In this document: piece after piece, positions 1 to 5,557 of the stretch
Position numbering within the stretch: position 1 is the first letter of the stretch
Layout: every line of letters begins with the position of its first letter
Assembly (NCBI GenBank): GCA_017455785.1
Contig: JAFSYZ010000114.1
Span: 1 to 6,318 of the forward strand
Source: Candidatus Methanomethylophilaceae archaeon
GTDB taxonomy: Archaea > Thermoplasmatota > Thermoplasmata > Methanomassiliicoccales > Methanomethylophilaceae
Length of the DNA: 6,318 nucleotides
Reading direction: 5' to 3'
The notes under the pieces: model-generated
The model's database searches: none
What the model saw: the letters and a program-made list of their open reading frames with translations, nothing else
Told to the model about the DNA's origin: nothing
Program-made: the position numbers and the translations under genes

Positions 1-96
1 CTTCTTGCTTCCATCCTCGTTCTCGACGATGGTGATTGCCTTGTACTCGCAGCATCCCTCGCAGACACCGCATCCGTCACAGTAGTTCTCGTTGAC
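1..96 (-). other. C-terminal ferredoxin domain of HdrA, cut by the window edge
   Basis: Residues 928-959 of the HdrA frame contain C-x2-C-x2-C-x3-C (C933, C936, C939, C943), one full 4Fe-4S ligand set. An extra C942 lies next to the last ligand, and Glu sits where Pro commonly follows. A second cluster motif would be expected just left of the window, as in the C-terminal ferredoxin of HdrA. Confidence 0.75.
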
Positions 97-2877
97 TGAA
101 GCGACGATACCCTCTGAGACGAGGTAGGGCTTGGAGATGATCGTGAGTGCCCTTGAGGCTGCTCCGGATCCCTGTGCGATACACTCGTCCATGAACTTGG
201 GCCAGTGTGCGAGACCTGCAACGAAGACACCCTCTGTTGCGAAGTCGACGGGCCTGAGCTTCTGGTGAGCCTCGAAGTAGAATCCGTCCTTGCTGATCGG
301 GACCTTGAGCATCTTGGCGATCTCTTCCTTCTCCTCTCTGTCGGGCTTGATTCCGTTGGCGAGCACTACGCAGTCAACGGGGACCTCGACGTCCTGTCCG
401 AGGATGGTATCGAATGCCTTAACGACCTTTCCGTCATACTCTGGCAGCGGGTCTGTGTCGCGGTACCTGAGGAACCTGACTCCGACCTCGGATGCCTTCC
501 TGTACATCTCCTCGCGGAATCCGTATGTCCTGATGTCCTTGTGGAAGATGGTAACGTTGGCCGTGGGGTCTGCCAGCTTGATCTTGATCGCGTTCCTGAG
601 TGAGGATGCGCAGCAGACACGTGAACAGTACTTCACGGAGTCGCTCCTGGATCCGACACACTGGATGAATGCGACGTTCTTGGCGTTGAACTTGCCCTCT
701 GCGATTGCCCTCTCTGCCTCGAGGTTGACCATGACCTTGGAGTCCTTTCCGTAGTTGAACTCGGTGGGGACGTAGGGTGTAGCTCCGATGGCGAGGATGA
801 CTGAACCTACCTCGTACTCGGTGTTGTCCTTCAGCTGGAGCTTGAAGTTACCGACGAATCCGGGGATGTCCTTGACCTCGGAGTTGAGGTGGACGGTGAT
901 GAGCTTGTTAGCGTTGACCTTGTCGATGAGCTCCTTGACGAATGAGACTGTGTCGACTCCGTCCTCGCTGTGGTTGAACTGGAGTGCGTGTCCTCCGAGC
1001 CTGTCCCTCCTCTCTACGAGGTGGACGGGGAAGCCCTGTGCCGCGATGTCGAGTGCTGTGGTCATACCGGTGATACCTCCACCGATGACTGCTGCAGCGT
1101 TGGTGACTGGAATCTTGGCTCCCTCGAGGGGTTCGAGCAGGCATGCCTTGGCGATTGCCATCCTCAGGAGGTCCTTCGCCTTCATTGTTGCCTTCTCGGG
1201 CTCGTGCATGTGGATCCATGAGCACTGGTCACGGATGTTGGCCATGTTGAAGAGGTACTGGTTGAGTCCTCCCTCACGGCATGCGTTCCTGAACAGGGGC
1301 TCGTGTGTCCTGGGTGTACAGGATGCGACAACGACACGGTTCAAGTCCTTCTCCTTGATTGCTGCGGAGATTGCCTGGAGTGTGTCCTGTGCACATGCGT
1401 ACATTGTCTTTGTAGCGTAGACGACTCCGGGGAGTGTCGCTGCGTACTCTGCTACCTCAGGAACGTTGACGGTTGCACCGATGTTGATACCGCACTCGCA
1501 GACCCAAACACCGACCCTAGGCTCCTGGCCGAGAACGTCCTTCTCTGGCGGGAATACCTTGGGTGCGCAGGGCTCGAAGTTGGCGTCGACGATGCATCCT
1601 CCGGCCTTCGCGGCTGCTCCAGAGGACTCTGCGACTGTTGTCGGGATGTCCTTGGGTGCTGCGAATGCACCTGAAACGTAGATACCCTCTCTGGATGTCT
1701 CCAGGGGCTTGAATACTGATGTCTCACAGAATCCGTACTGGTTGAGGTTGATTCCGAGGATCTTGGAGAACTCCTCCGCTCCTGCAGGGGGGTTCAGACC
1801 GACGGACAGAACAACCAGGTCGAAGACCTTGGACTGGGGGTTGCCCTCTGCGTCAGCGTAGTTAACTGTGAGTGTCTTGTCTGCGTTCTCCTCGATGTTG
1901 GAGACACGTGAGGACCTGTGCATCTTGATGCCGTACTGGTCCTCTCCTCTGTGAATGTACGCCTCGAACTCCTTACCGTAGGACCTGATGTCCATGTAGA
2001 AGATCTCCTCGTTGATGTCCGCGGCGTGTTCCTTTGTAATCATTGCCTGCTTGGTCGCGTACATACAGCACACGGATGAGCAGTACTTCTTCCATCCTTT
2101 CTTCTCGGACCTGGATCCGCAGCACTGGACGAACGCGATGCTCTTGGGTGCCTCGCGGTCCTCGGACCTCCTCTTGATGTGTCCGTGGTCAGGACCTGAT
2201 GCGCACATCATCCTCTCGAACTCCATGGATGTGACGACGTTGTCGTACCTTCCATAGCCGTACTCTGTGGCGATGTTCGCGTCCCATACCTGGAAACCGG
2301 TTGCAACGATGATGGATCCGACGTCGAGGACCTCGACCTTCTCCTCATCCTTGTAGTTGATGGCTCCCTTGAGACATGTCTTCTCACAGATACCGCACTT
2401 GCCTGCAAGGAGCATCTTACAGTGGTCCGGATCGATCAGGGCTACCCTGGGGACAGCCTGTGCGTGAGGGATGTAGATTGCTTTCCTGGTTGAGAGCCCG
2501 TACTCGAACTCGTCAGGGATGTTCTTGGTAGGACACTTCGCGATACAGTCACCGCATCCGGTACACTTCGTGAGGTCCACATACCTGGGCTTCTTCTTGA
2601 CAGTGACCTTGAAGTCTCCCGCCTTACCGTCGACCTTCAGAACCTCTGTGTAGGTGAGGGTCGTGATGTTCGGATGACCAGCTACATCTGCCATTTTGGG
2701 CGACAGGATACAAGCGGAACAGTCGTTCGTCGGGAATGTCTTGTCGAGACGGCACATCTTTCCACCGGTCGTGGGATCTTTGTCCACGAGGTAGACGTGA
2801 ATGTCCCTGCTCGCAAGGTCTAACGAAGCCTGGATACCTGCAATACCTGCACCGATAACCAACGCTGATTTAGTCAA
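1..2877 (-). CDS. hdrA: CoB-CoM heterodisulfide reductase subunit A, tandem-fused HdrA (3' end outside window)
   Basis: HdrA is the FAD- and iron-sulfur-containing subunit that bifurcates electrons to ferredoxin and, through HdrBC, to CoM-S-S-CoB in the cytoplasm. The visible 959 residues hold two HdrA units. Unit 1 (about 1-430) has an FAD Rossmann motif GAGIAG (9-14), the family segment with C42, C53 and C56, an inserted two-cluster ferredoxin (C105, C108, C111, C115; C153, C161, C164, C168), and a Cys cluster C252/C253-C266-C270-C271. Unit 2 starts near 454 with the usual HdrA N-terminal cluster domain (VCECG, C460/C462; C495; ASCTPRTHEP, C520). It then has a second FAD motif GGGITG (599-604), a second cluster C740-C751-C755-C756, and a C-terminal ferredoxin (C933, C936, C939, C943) that runs to the edge. 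Unit 1 lacks the N-terminal domain and unit 2 lacks the inserted ferredoxin. Usual HdrA is about 650-800 residues, so this form is long. The TTG start at 2877 is chosen because GGAGGT lies 6 nt upstream and the frame begins directly with the FAD motif. No stop occurs in the window. Family assignment is firm; the exact partner complex is not visible. Confidence 0.95.
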   Translation of the reverse strand, partial: MTKSALVIGAGIAGIQASLDLASRDIHVYLVDKDPTTGGKMCRLDKTFPTNDCSACILSPKMADVAGHPNITTLTYTEVLKVDGKAGDFKVTVKKKPRYVDLTKCTGCGDCIAKCPTKNIPDEFEYGLSTRKAIYIPHAQAVPRVALIDPDHCKMLLAGKCGICEKTCLKGAINYKDEEKVEVLDVGSIIVATGFQVWDANIATEYGYGRYDNVVTSMEFERMMCASGPDHGHIKRRSEDREAPKSIAFVQCCGSRSEKKGWKKYCSSVCCMYATKQAMITKEHAADINEEIFYMDIRSYGKEFEAYIHRGEDQYGIKMHRSSRVSNIEENADKTLTVNYADAEGNPQSKVFDLVVLSVGLNPPAGAEEFSKILGINLNQYGFCETSVFKPLETSREGIYVSGAFAAPKDIPTTVAESSGAAAKAGGCIVDANFEPCAPKVFPPEKDVLGQEPRVGVWVCECGINIGATVNVPEVAEYAATLPGVVYATKTMYACAQDTLQAISAAIKEKDLNRVVVASCTPRTHEPLFRNACREGGLNQYLFNMANIRDQCSWIHMHEPEKATMKAKDLLRMAIAKACLLEPLEGAKIPVTNAAAVIGGGITGMTTALDIAAQGFPVHLVERRDRLGGHALQFNHSEDGVDTVSFVKELIDKVNANKLITVHLNSEVKDIPGFVGNFKLQLKDNTEYEVGSVILAIGATPYVPTEFNYGKDSKVMVNLEAERAIAEGKFNAKNVAFIQCVGSRSDSVKYCSRVCCASSLRNAIKIKLADPTANVTIFHKDIRTYGFREEMYRKASEVGVRFLRYRDTDPLPEYDGKVVKAFDTILGQDVEVPVDCVVLANGIKPDREEKEEIAKMLKVPISKDGFYFEAHQKLRPVDFATEGVFVAGLAHWPKFMDECIAQGSGAASRALTIISKPYLVSEGIVASVNENYCDGCGVCEGCCEYKAITIVENEDGSKK
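2362..2586 (-). other. Inserted two-cluster ferredoxin domain in HdrA unit 1
   Basis: Residues 98-172 carry C-x2-C-x2-C-x3-C-P (C105 to C115) and a second set C-x7-C-x2-C-x3-C (C153, C161, C164, C168). This is the 2x[4Fe-4S] ferredoxin inserted in the thioredoxin-reductase-like domain of HdrA. No equivalent insertion is seen in the second unit. Confidence 0.85.
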
Positions 2878-2883
2878 CTCTTT

Positions 2884-2889
2884 ACCTCC
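2884..2889 (-). promoter_or_regulatory. Shine-Dalgarno site deciding the TTG start of hdrA
   Basis: On the minus strand GGAGGT sits 6 nt before TTG (2877-2875). An ATG at 2891-2889 overlaps this site but is in another frame and stops after five codons (MEVKS), so it cannot start HdrA. The TTG is the only start that fits both the spacing and the protein's N-terminus. Confidence 0.85.
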
Positions 2890-2958
2890 ATTACTATTAA
2901 TAGTGTTTGGAACGGGAGAAGCAATATTCTGAAGTATTTTAACCATTTCGACATAACT

Positions 2959-2968
2959 ATTATATACC
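2959..2968 (-). promoter_or_regulatory. Putative TATA box of hdrA
   Basis: The minus strand reads GGTATATAAT here, close to the archaeal TATA consensus. Transcription would be expected to start about 25 nt downstream, near 2935-2940, giving a leader of roughly 60 nt before the TTG start. A second AT-rich stretch (TTTTTAAAT, about 2978-2986) is an alternative. Confidence 0.5.
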
Positions 2969-3004
2969 TACCACTCATTTAAAAACGCATCATTTTTTGC
3001 AACG

Positions 3005-3014
3005 ATTTCGAAAT
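3005..3014. repeat. Perfect 10-bp palindrome ATTTCGAAAT
   Basis: The sequence equals its own reverse complement and includes one of the four ATTTCGA copies. Palindromes of this size near promoters are typical binding sites for dimeric regulators, but no regulator is identified here. Confidence 0.45.
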
Positions 3015-3017
3015 GGT

Positions 3018-3030
3018 ACTAAAGTTTAGT
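3018..3030. repeat. 13-bp inverted repeat ACTAAA-G-TTTAGT
   Basis: Two perfect 6-bp arms flank a single G, three bases after the ATTTCGAAAT palindrome. It is too short and AT-rich to act as a stable hairpin, so a protein binding site is the likelier reading if it is functional. Confidence 0.4.
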
Positions 3031-3092
3031 TACACCTAAAATTTAAAGAGCCAGACATGTACATTTGAATTATTTTTCACAATATCTCAAAA

Positions 3093-3104
3093 GGTAATAC
3101 TACC
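3093..3104. repeat. Short inverted repeat GGTA-N4-TACC
   Basis: Four-base arms around a 4-base spacer, followed by a run of A. The arms are short enough to arise by chance, so this is recorded only as a weak candidate operator. Confidence 0.2.
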
Positions 3105-3190
3105 AAAAAATCAGTTGAAATCAAAGAATTATTTCGAATAATCAGAAATAATTTCGATACCCCGATAGAGTATGTTTCAAGCCTTGGAGA

Positions 3191-3200
3191 TAAATTAATA
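3191..3200 (+). promoter_or_regulatory. Putative TATA box of the zinc-finger gene and downstream cluster
   Basis: TAAATTAATA is centred about 30 nt before the ATG at 3226. There is no Shine-Dalgarno-like purine run before that ATG. This spacing fits a leaderless archaeal transcript starting at or very near the start codon. Confidence 0.5.
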
Positions 3201-3225
3201 ACTATGTATTAATTACTATCATATA

Positions 3226-3765
3226 ATGACGTTACAGATCGAACATCTGGCTATTGTCGTGGGACTGTTCGTTTGCATAACAGCGATCACGTGTTTCCTC
3301 TACATCAGGGACATACCTCGCCTCCGCAAGAAGTATGCGGACAGGATGGTGCATGAGAAGACATCCTTCCTCCTCGATCCGTCGGATGTGGACGATCGCT
3401 GCGATGCATGTTTCGGTGATGTGACCGACGAAGAGTTCGTGATCGAATGCGGATGCGGGAAGGTCTACCATGGGAGCTGTGCTAAGGCCATCATCGAATG
3501 TCCCTACTGTCACGAGGATGTCGGTTCGAGGGCCCCTCGGAAGATCAGAAGGATGCATTGCCCCCGCTGCGGAAGGGATATGAACAGCAGCATATGCAGA
3601 TGCGGTGCGGTCCTGCCCAGATTGGATGGGACATTCGAATGCCTGTGCGGCAACACCATTCACATCTCCTCTGAGAGATGCCCTATATGCGGAGCAAAAT
3701 ACGGGACCGTCAAAAACCAAATAAACGACGGAACGGATGAGCATTCATGGTCGTCAAATCCGTAA
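3226..3765 (+). CDS. Membrane-anchored RING/PHD-like and zinc-ribbon protein, function unknown
   Basis: This 179-residue protein has one hydrophobic segment at about residues 8-27, followed by a strongly basic stretch (RDIPRLRKKYADR). That predicts a short outside N-terminus and a cytoplasmic C-terminal part. Residues 59-95 contain a cross-brace zinc pattern C59-x2-C62-x12-C75-x-C77-x4-H82-x2-C85-x6-C92-x2-C95. The C4HC3 order resembles RING-CH or PHD fingers, but the spacing between C85 and C92 is short. Two more zinc-ribbon-like half sites follow: C112-x2-C115 with C124-x-C126, and C139-x-C141 with C152-x2-C155. The C-terminal ~20 residues are polar. The gene overlaps pop5 by 19 bp and leads the RNase P/proteasome/exosome cluster. 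RING folds often serve as ubiquitin-type E3 ligases, but no E1, E2 or modifier gene is visible, so an E3 role is only a hypothesis. A zinc-dependent protein or RNA interaction scaffold is equally possible. The coding call is strong because of the ordered Cys pairs. Confidence 0.85.
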   Translation: MTLQIEHLAIVVGLFVCITAITCFLYIRDIPRLRKKYADRMVHEKTSFLLDPSDVDDRCDACFGDVTDEEFVIECGCGKVYHGSCAKAIIECPYCHEDVGSRAPRKIRRMHCPRCGRDMNSSICRCGAVLPRLDGTFECLCGNTIHISSERCPICGAKYGTVKNQINDGTDEHSWSSNP

Positions 3766-4049
3766 GGGGCAGGAGGAGGTATGTCGCATTCACCGTCGAC
3801 AAGGAACTGACAAGGTCGACGCTGATCCCGAAACTGCAGGCCCTGTTCGGTGAGAACGCACCTTATGTGGTCCAATGTTCCGAAGGATGGGCCGTGATAA
3901 GGACCGTCCCCGGAGGTATCGACGATGCGGTCGCGATGATGTCCAAGGCATTACCCGGATGCAGATCACTTTCGACATCTGGCACGTTGAGGACCCTGAG
4001 GCAGAGGTACCCGAGGCTCCAGGAGACCCGTCCGCCGAGGAAAAATTAG
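3747..4049 (+). CDS. rnp2: Ribonuclease P protein component 2 (Pop5/Rnp2)
   Basis: Pop5 is an archaeal/eukaryotic RNase P protein that, with Rpp30, supports the catalytic RNA in removing tRNA 5' leaders. The 100-residue product starts with the typical basic segment (VRGRRRYVAFTV, about 6-17) and contains a middle strand VVQCSEGWAVIRT. It ends with the family signature SLSTSGTLRTLRQRYP (about 74-89), equivalent to the VSGT-(I/L)-(K/R) region of Pop5. It is slightly shorter than many archaeal Pop5 proteins (about 105-130). The ATG at 3747 lies inside the end of the upstream zinc-finger gene (19-bp overlap), which suggests coupled translation. The stop is TAG, unusual if the organism decodes TAG as pyrrolysine; a TAA follows nine codons later. 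The Rpp30 gene commonly found next to pop5 is not here. Confidence 0.85.
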   Translation: MVVKSVRGRRRYVAFTVDKELTRSTLIPKLQALFGENAPYVVQCSEGWAVIRTVPGGIDDAVAMMSKALPGCRSLSTSGTLRTLRQRYPRLQETRPPRKN

Positions 4050-4060
4050 GCTCACTCTTC

Positions 4061-4068
4061 TTTATATA
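4061..4068 (+). promoter_or_regulatory. TATA box ahead of psmA
   Basis: TTTATATA in the 55-bp gap after pop5 is a near-perfect archaeal TATA element. It is centred about 40 nt before the psmA ATG, so transcription would start around 4088-4092, leaving a leader of only about 13-17 nt. It implies psmA and the genes after it can be transcribed separately from pop5. Confidence 0.65.
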
Positions 4069-4090
4069 TTATGTAAGGATACCAGCCCCT

Positions 4091-4096
4091 AGGAGA
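4091..4096 (+). promoter_or_regulatory. Shine-Dalgarno site of psmA
   Basis: AGGAGA ends 8 nt before the ATG at 4105. If the TATA box at 4061 sets the transcript start, this site would lie at the very 5' end of that transcript, so it may act mainly on read-through mRNA from pop5. Confidence 0.6.
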
Positions 4097-4104
4097 AGAG
4101 AAAA

Positions 4105-4815
4105 ATGCAACCAGGACAAATGGCCTATGACAGAGGCATCACCGTGTTCTCTCCCGATGGAAGACTCTTCCAGGTGGAGTATGCGCGTGAAGCCGTCAAG
4201 AAAGGTACAACAACCATCGGACTGAAATTCAAAGATGGTGTGATCCTGATCGTAGACAAGCGCGTTTCAAGCAGACTTGTCGAACCGGAATCAATCGAGA
4301 AGATCTACAAGATCGATGAGTTCATCGGATGTGCGACATCCGGTCTCGTCGCTGACGCCAGGGTACTGGTGGACGAGGCCAGGAAGAACGCACAGAACCA
4401 CAAGATTACGTACAACGAGAACATCAGCGTCGAAGGTCTCGTGAAGAAGGTCTGCGACTACAAGCAGTACTTCACGCAGTACGGCGGCGGACGTCCGTTC
4501 GGTACCGCACTTCTTGTAGCGGGTACCGACGACATGGGCATCCACCTGTTCGAGACAGACCCGTCGGGTGCATTGGTCGCTTACAAAGCGGGATGCATCG
4601 GATCGGAGCGCCCCGTCGTCATGGACATGTTCGAGAAGGAGTTCAAGGACGGTATGTCCTACGAGGATGCCATGATGCTCGGACTCAAGGCATTGGCAGC
4701 CGCGGTAGAGGACAAGCCCGCACCCGGAAGCGTGGAGGCAGGAGTCGTCACCTTGGACAAACCCTTCAGAAAGCTGAAGGCTGAGGAACTCAACGAGTTC
4801 ATATCGAAGCTCTGA
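4105..4815 (+). CDS. psmA: Proteasome subunit alpha
   Basis: PsmA forms the outer seven-membered rings of the archaeal 20S proteasome, gating substrate entry and docking ATPase activators such as PAN. The 236 residues match the usual length. The N-terminus MQPGQMAYDRGITVFSPDGR contains the gate motif YDR (8-10), followed by the H0-helix signature LFQVEYAREAVKKG (21-34). K66, in SIEKI, aligns with the Thermoplasma pocket lysine that binds the activator HbYX tail. GLVADARVLVDEAR (80-93) and YTQYGGxRP-like FTQYGGGRPFG are also conserved. There is no N-terminal propeptide or catalytic Thr, as expected for an alpha subunit. No beta subunit gene is in the window. The ATG is supported by AGGAGA upstream and by the exact family N-terminus. 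The next gene begins within about 10 bp. Confidence 0.98.
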   Translation: MQPGQMAYDRGITVFSPDGRLFQVEYAREAVKKGTTTIGLKFKDGVILIVDKRVSSRLVEPESIEKIYKIDEFIGCATSGLVADARVLVDEARKNAQNHKITYNENISVEGLVKKVCDYKQYFTQYGGGRPFGTALLVAGTDDMGIHLFETDPSGALVAYKAGCIGSERPVVMDMFEKEFKDGMSYEDAMMLGLKALAAAVEDKPAPGSVEAGVVTLDKPFRKLKAEELNEFISKL

Positions 4816-4824
4816 GTGAGACAG

Positions 4825-5520
4825 ATGGTCAACTTAGAGGATGCGATCGTAGCCCGTCTCGAGACGCATGGTGAGACATTCGAGATACTCCTTGACCCCG
4901 TTGTCATGAACTTCATCAAACAGGGGAAGGAGGTCGACCTCATCGAGTACATGGCGGTCGAGGATGTCTTCAACAACGCCAGCAAGGGCACCAGGCCCAC
5001 CGAGGACAAGCTGAAGGACGCTTTCGGTACAACGGACGTCGCAGAGATCGCCGACAGGATCATCGCTAAGGGCGAGGTCCAGATCTCGGCGGTACAGCGC
5101 AAGGAGATGCTGGAGATCAAGAGAAGGAAGATCATCGCATACATCTCCGCTAACGCGATCAATCCTCAGACCAAGCTGCCGCACCCTCCGACAAGGATAG
5201 AGTTGGCGTTGGAGGAGTCCAAGTTCCGTGTCGATCCGTTCAAATCCGTTGACAAGCAGGTCGACGAGGCGATGCATGCGCTCAGACCCCTTATCCCGAT
5301 AAGGTTCGAGAAGAGCAGGATCGCCATAAGGATCAGGGGCGATGACTACGCCAAGTGCTACAACGACCTCATCGAGTTCGGTATCGTCGAGAGGGAGGAA
5401 TGGCAGCAGGACGGCTCCTGGATAGGTATCATGGAGATACCCGCGGGAGTCATCAACGACCTCACTGCAAAACTCAACAGCAGGACGAAAGGTCATGCGG
5501 AGGTCAAGCTGATCTCCTGA
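4825..5520 (+). CDS. Ribosome maturation protein SBDS/Sdo1 family
   Basis: SBDS-family proteins help release the anti-association factor aIF6 from the large ribosomal subunit, a late maturation step. The 231-residue product has the FYSH domain at its N-terminus, with [11 protein letters not shown] and [20 protein letters not shown] (about 48-88), matching the VFxNxSKG and AFGT..I...IL.KGE pattern. The middle domain includes [19 protein letters not shown], and the C-terminal domain runs from [18 protein letters not shown] to the end. I choose the ATG at 4825 because [12 protein letters not shown] is the standard archaeal N-terminus. A GTG at 4816, directly after the psmA stop (TGAGTG), would add three residues. 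The tight junction with psmA points to cotranscription and probably coupled translation. Placement between proteasome and exosome genes is the classic archaeal order. Confidence 0.95.
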   Translation: MVNLEDAIVARLETHGETFEILLDPVVMNFIKQGKEVDLIEYMAVEDVFNNASKGTRPTEDKLKDAFGTTDVAEIADRIIAKGEVQISAVQRKEMLEIKRRKIIAYISANAINPQTKLPHPPTRIELALEESKFRVDPFKSVDKQVDEAMHALRPLIPIRFEKSRIAIRIRGDDYAKCYNDLIEFGIVEREEWQQDGSWIGIMEIPAGVINDLTAKLNSRTKGHAEVKLIS

Positions 5521-5557
5521 GACCATGAATCAAAGATTACATTCGAGAAGTGATAAA

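Larger units (their letters stand above)
2945..3157 (+). repeat. Four direct copies of ATTTCGA
   Basis: Identical 7-mers occur at 2945-2951, 3005-3011, 3131-3137 and 3151-3157, all on the plus strand. The start-to-start distances are 60, 126 and 20 bp. The last pair sits in a longer similar context (ATTATTTCGAATA and ATAATTTCGATA). The copy at 3005 forms a perfect palindrome. They may be operator sites for a regulator acting on one or both divergent promoters; that role is inferred. Confidence 0.45.
2878..3225. other. AT-rich divergent intergenic region, no gene seen
   Basis: This 348-bp stretch separates hdrA (leftward) from the zinc-finger/RNase P/proteasome cluster (rightward). It is much more AT-rich than the flanking genes, and I see no plausible protein-coding frame or recognisable RNA gene. 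It contains TATA-like elements for both directions, four ATTTCGA copies and several short inverted repeats, listed separately. The middle part (about 3040-3125) contains another TATA-like string, AAATTTAAAG (3039-3048), but nothing that could be assigned a role. Confidence 0.7.

Noticed and set aside
788..1420. Plus-strand 210-codon open frame opposite hdrA (and smaller ones at 205-603, 290-754, 1303-1674, 2012-2257)
   Set aside because: They lie antisense to the continuous HdrA frame, whose Cys motifs and FAD sites are clear. The translations show no family features and are composition shadows of the codon-biased hdrA gene.
2878..3225. Possible small RNA or CRISPR-like repeat in the intergenic region
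   Set aside because: The repeated unit is only 7 bp with irregular spacing, the region is AT-rich without stable GC hairpins, and no tRNA or known RNA fold is seen.
3232..3744. Minus-strand 170-codon open frame opposite the zinc-finger gene
   Set aside because: The plus frame has ordered Cys/His pairs, a membrane segment and operon context; the antisense frame has none of these.
3875..4225. Plus-strand 116-codon open frame bridging pop5 and psmA
   Set aside because: It is in a different frame from both genes. The Pop5 C-terminal signature (STSGTLRTLRQRYP) is in the frame ending at 4049, so there is no frameshift to explain.
4834..5526. Minus-strand 230-codon open frame almost the full length of SBDS
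   Set aside because: The plus strand encodes a full SBDS protein with conserved motifs. The antisense product is rich in Leu/Asp/Val as expected from the reversed codon pattern and has no recognisable domain.
5525..5557. Longer Rrp4 starting at ATG 5525
   Set aside because: No ribosome binding site precedes it and the extra 11 residues do not resemble archaeal Rrp4 N-termini; kept only as an alternative start.
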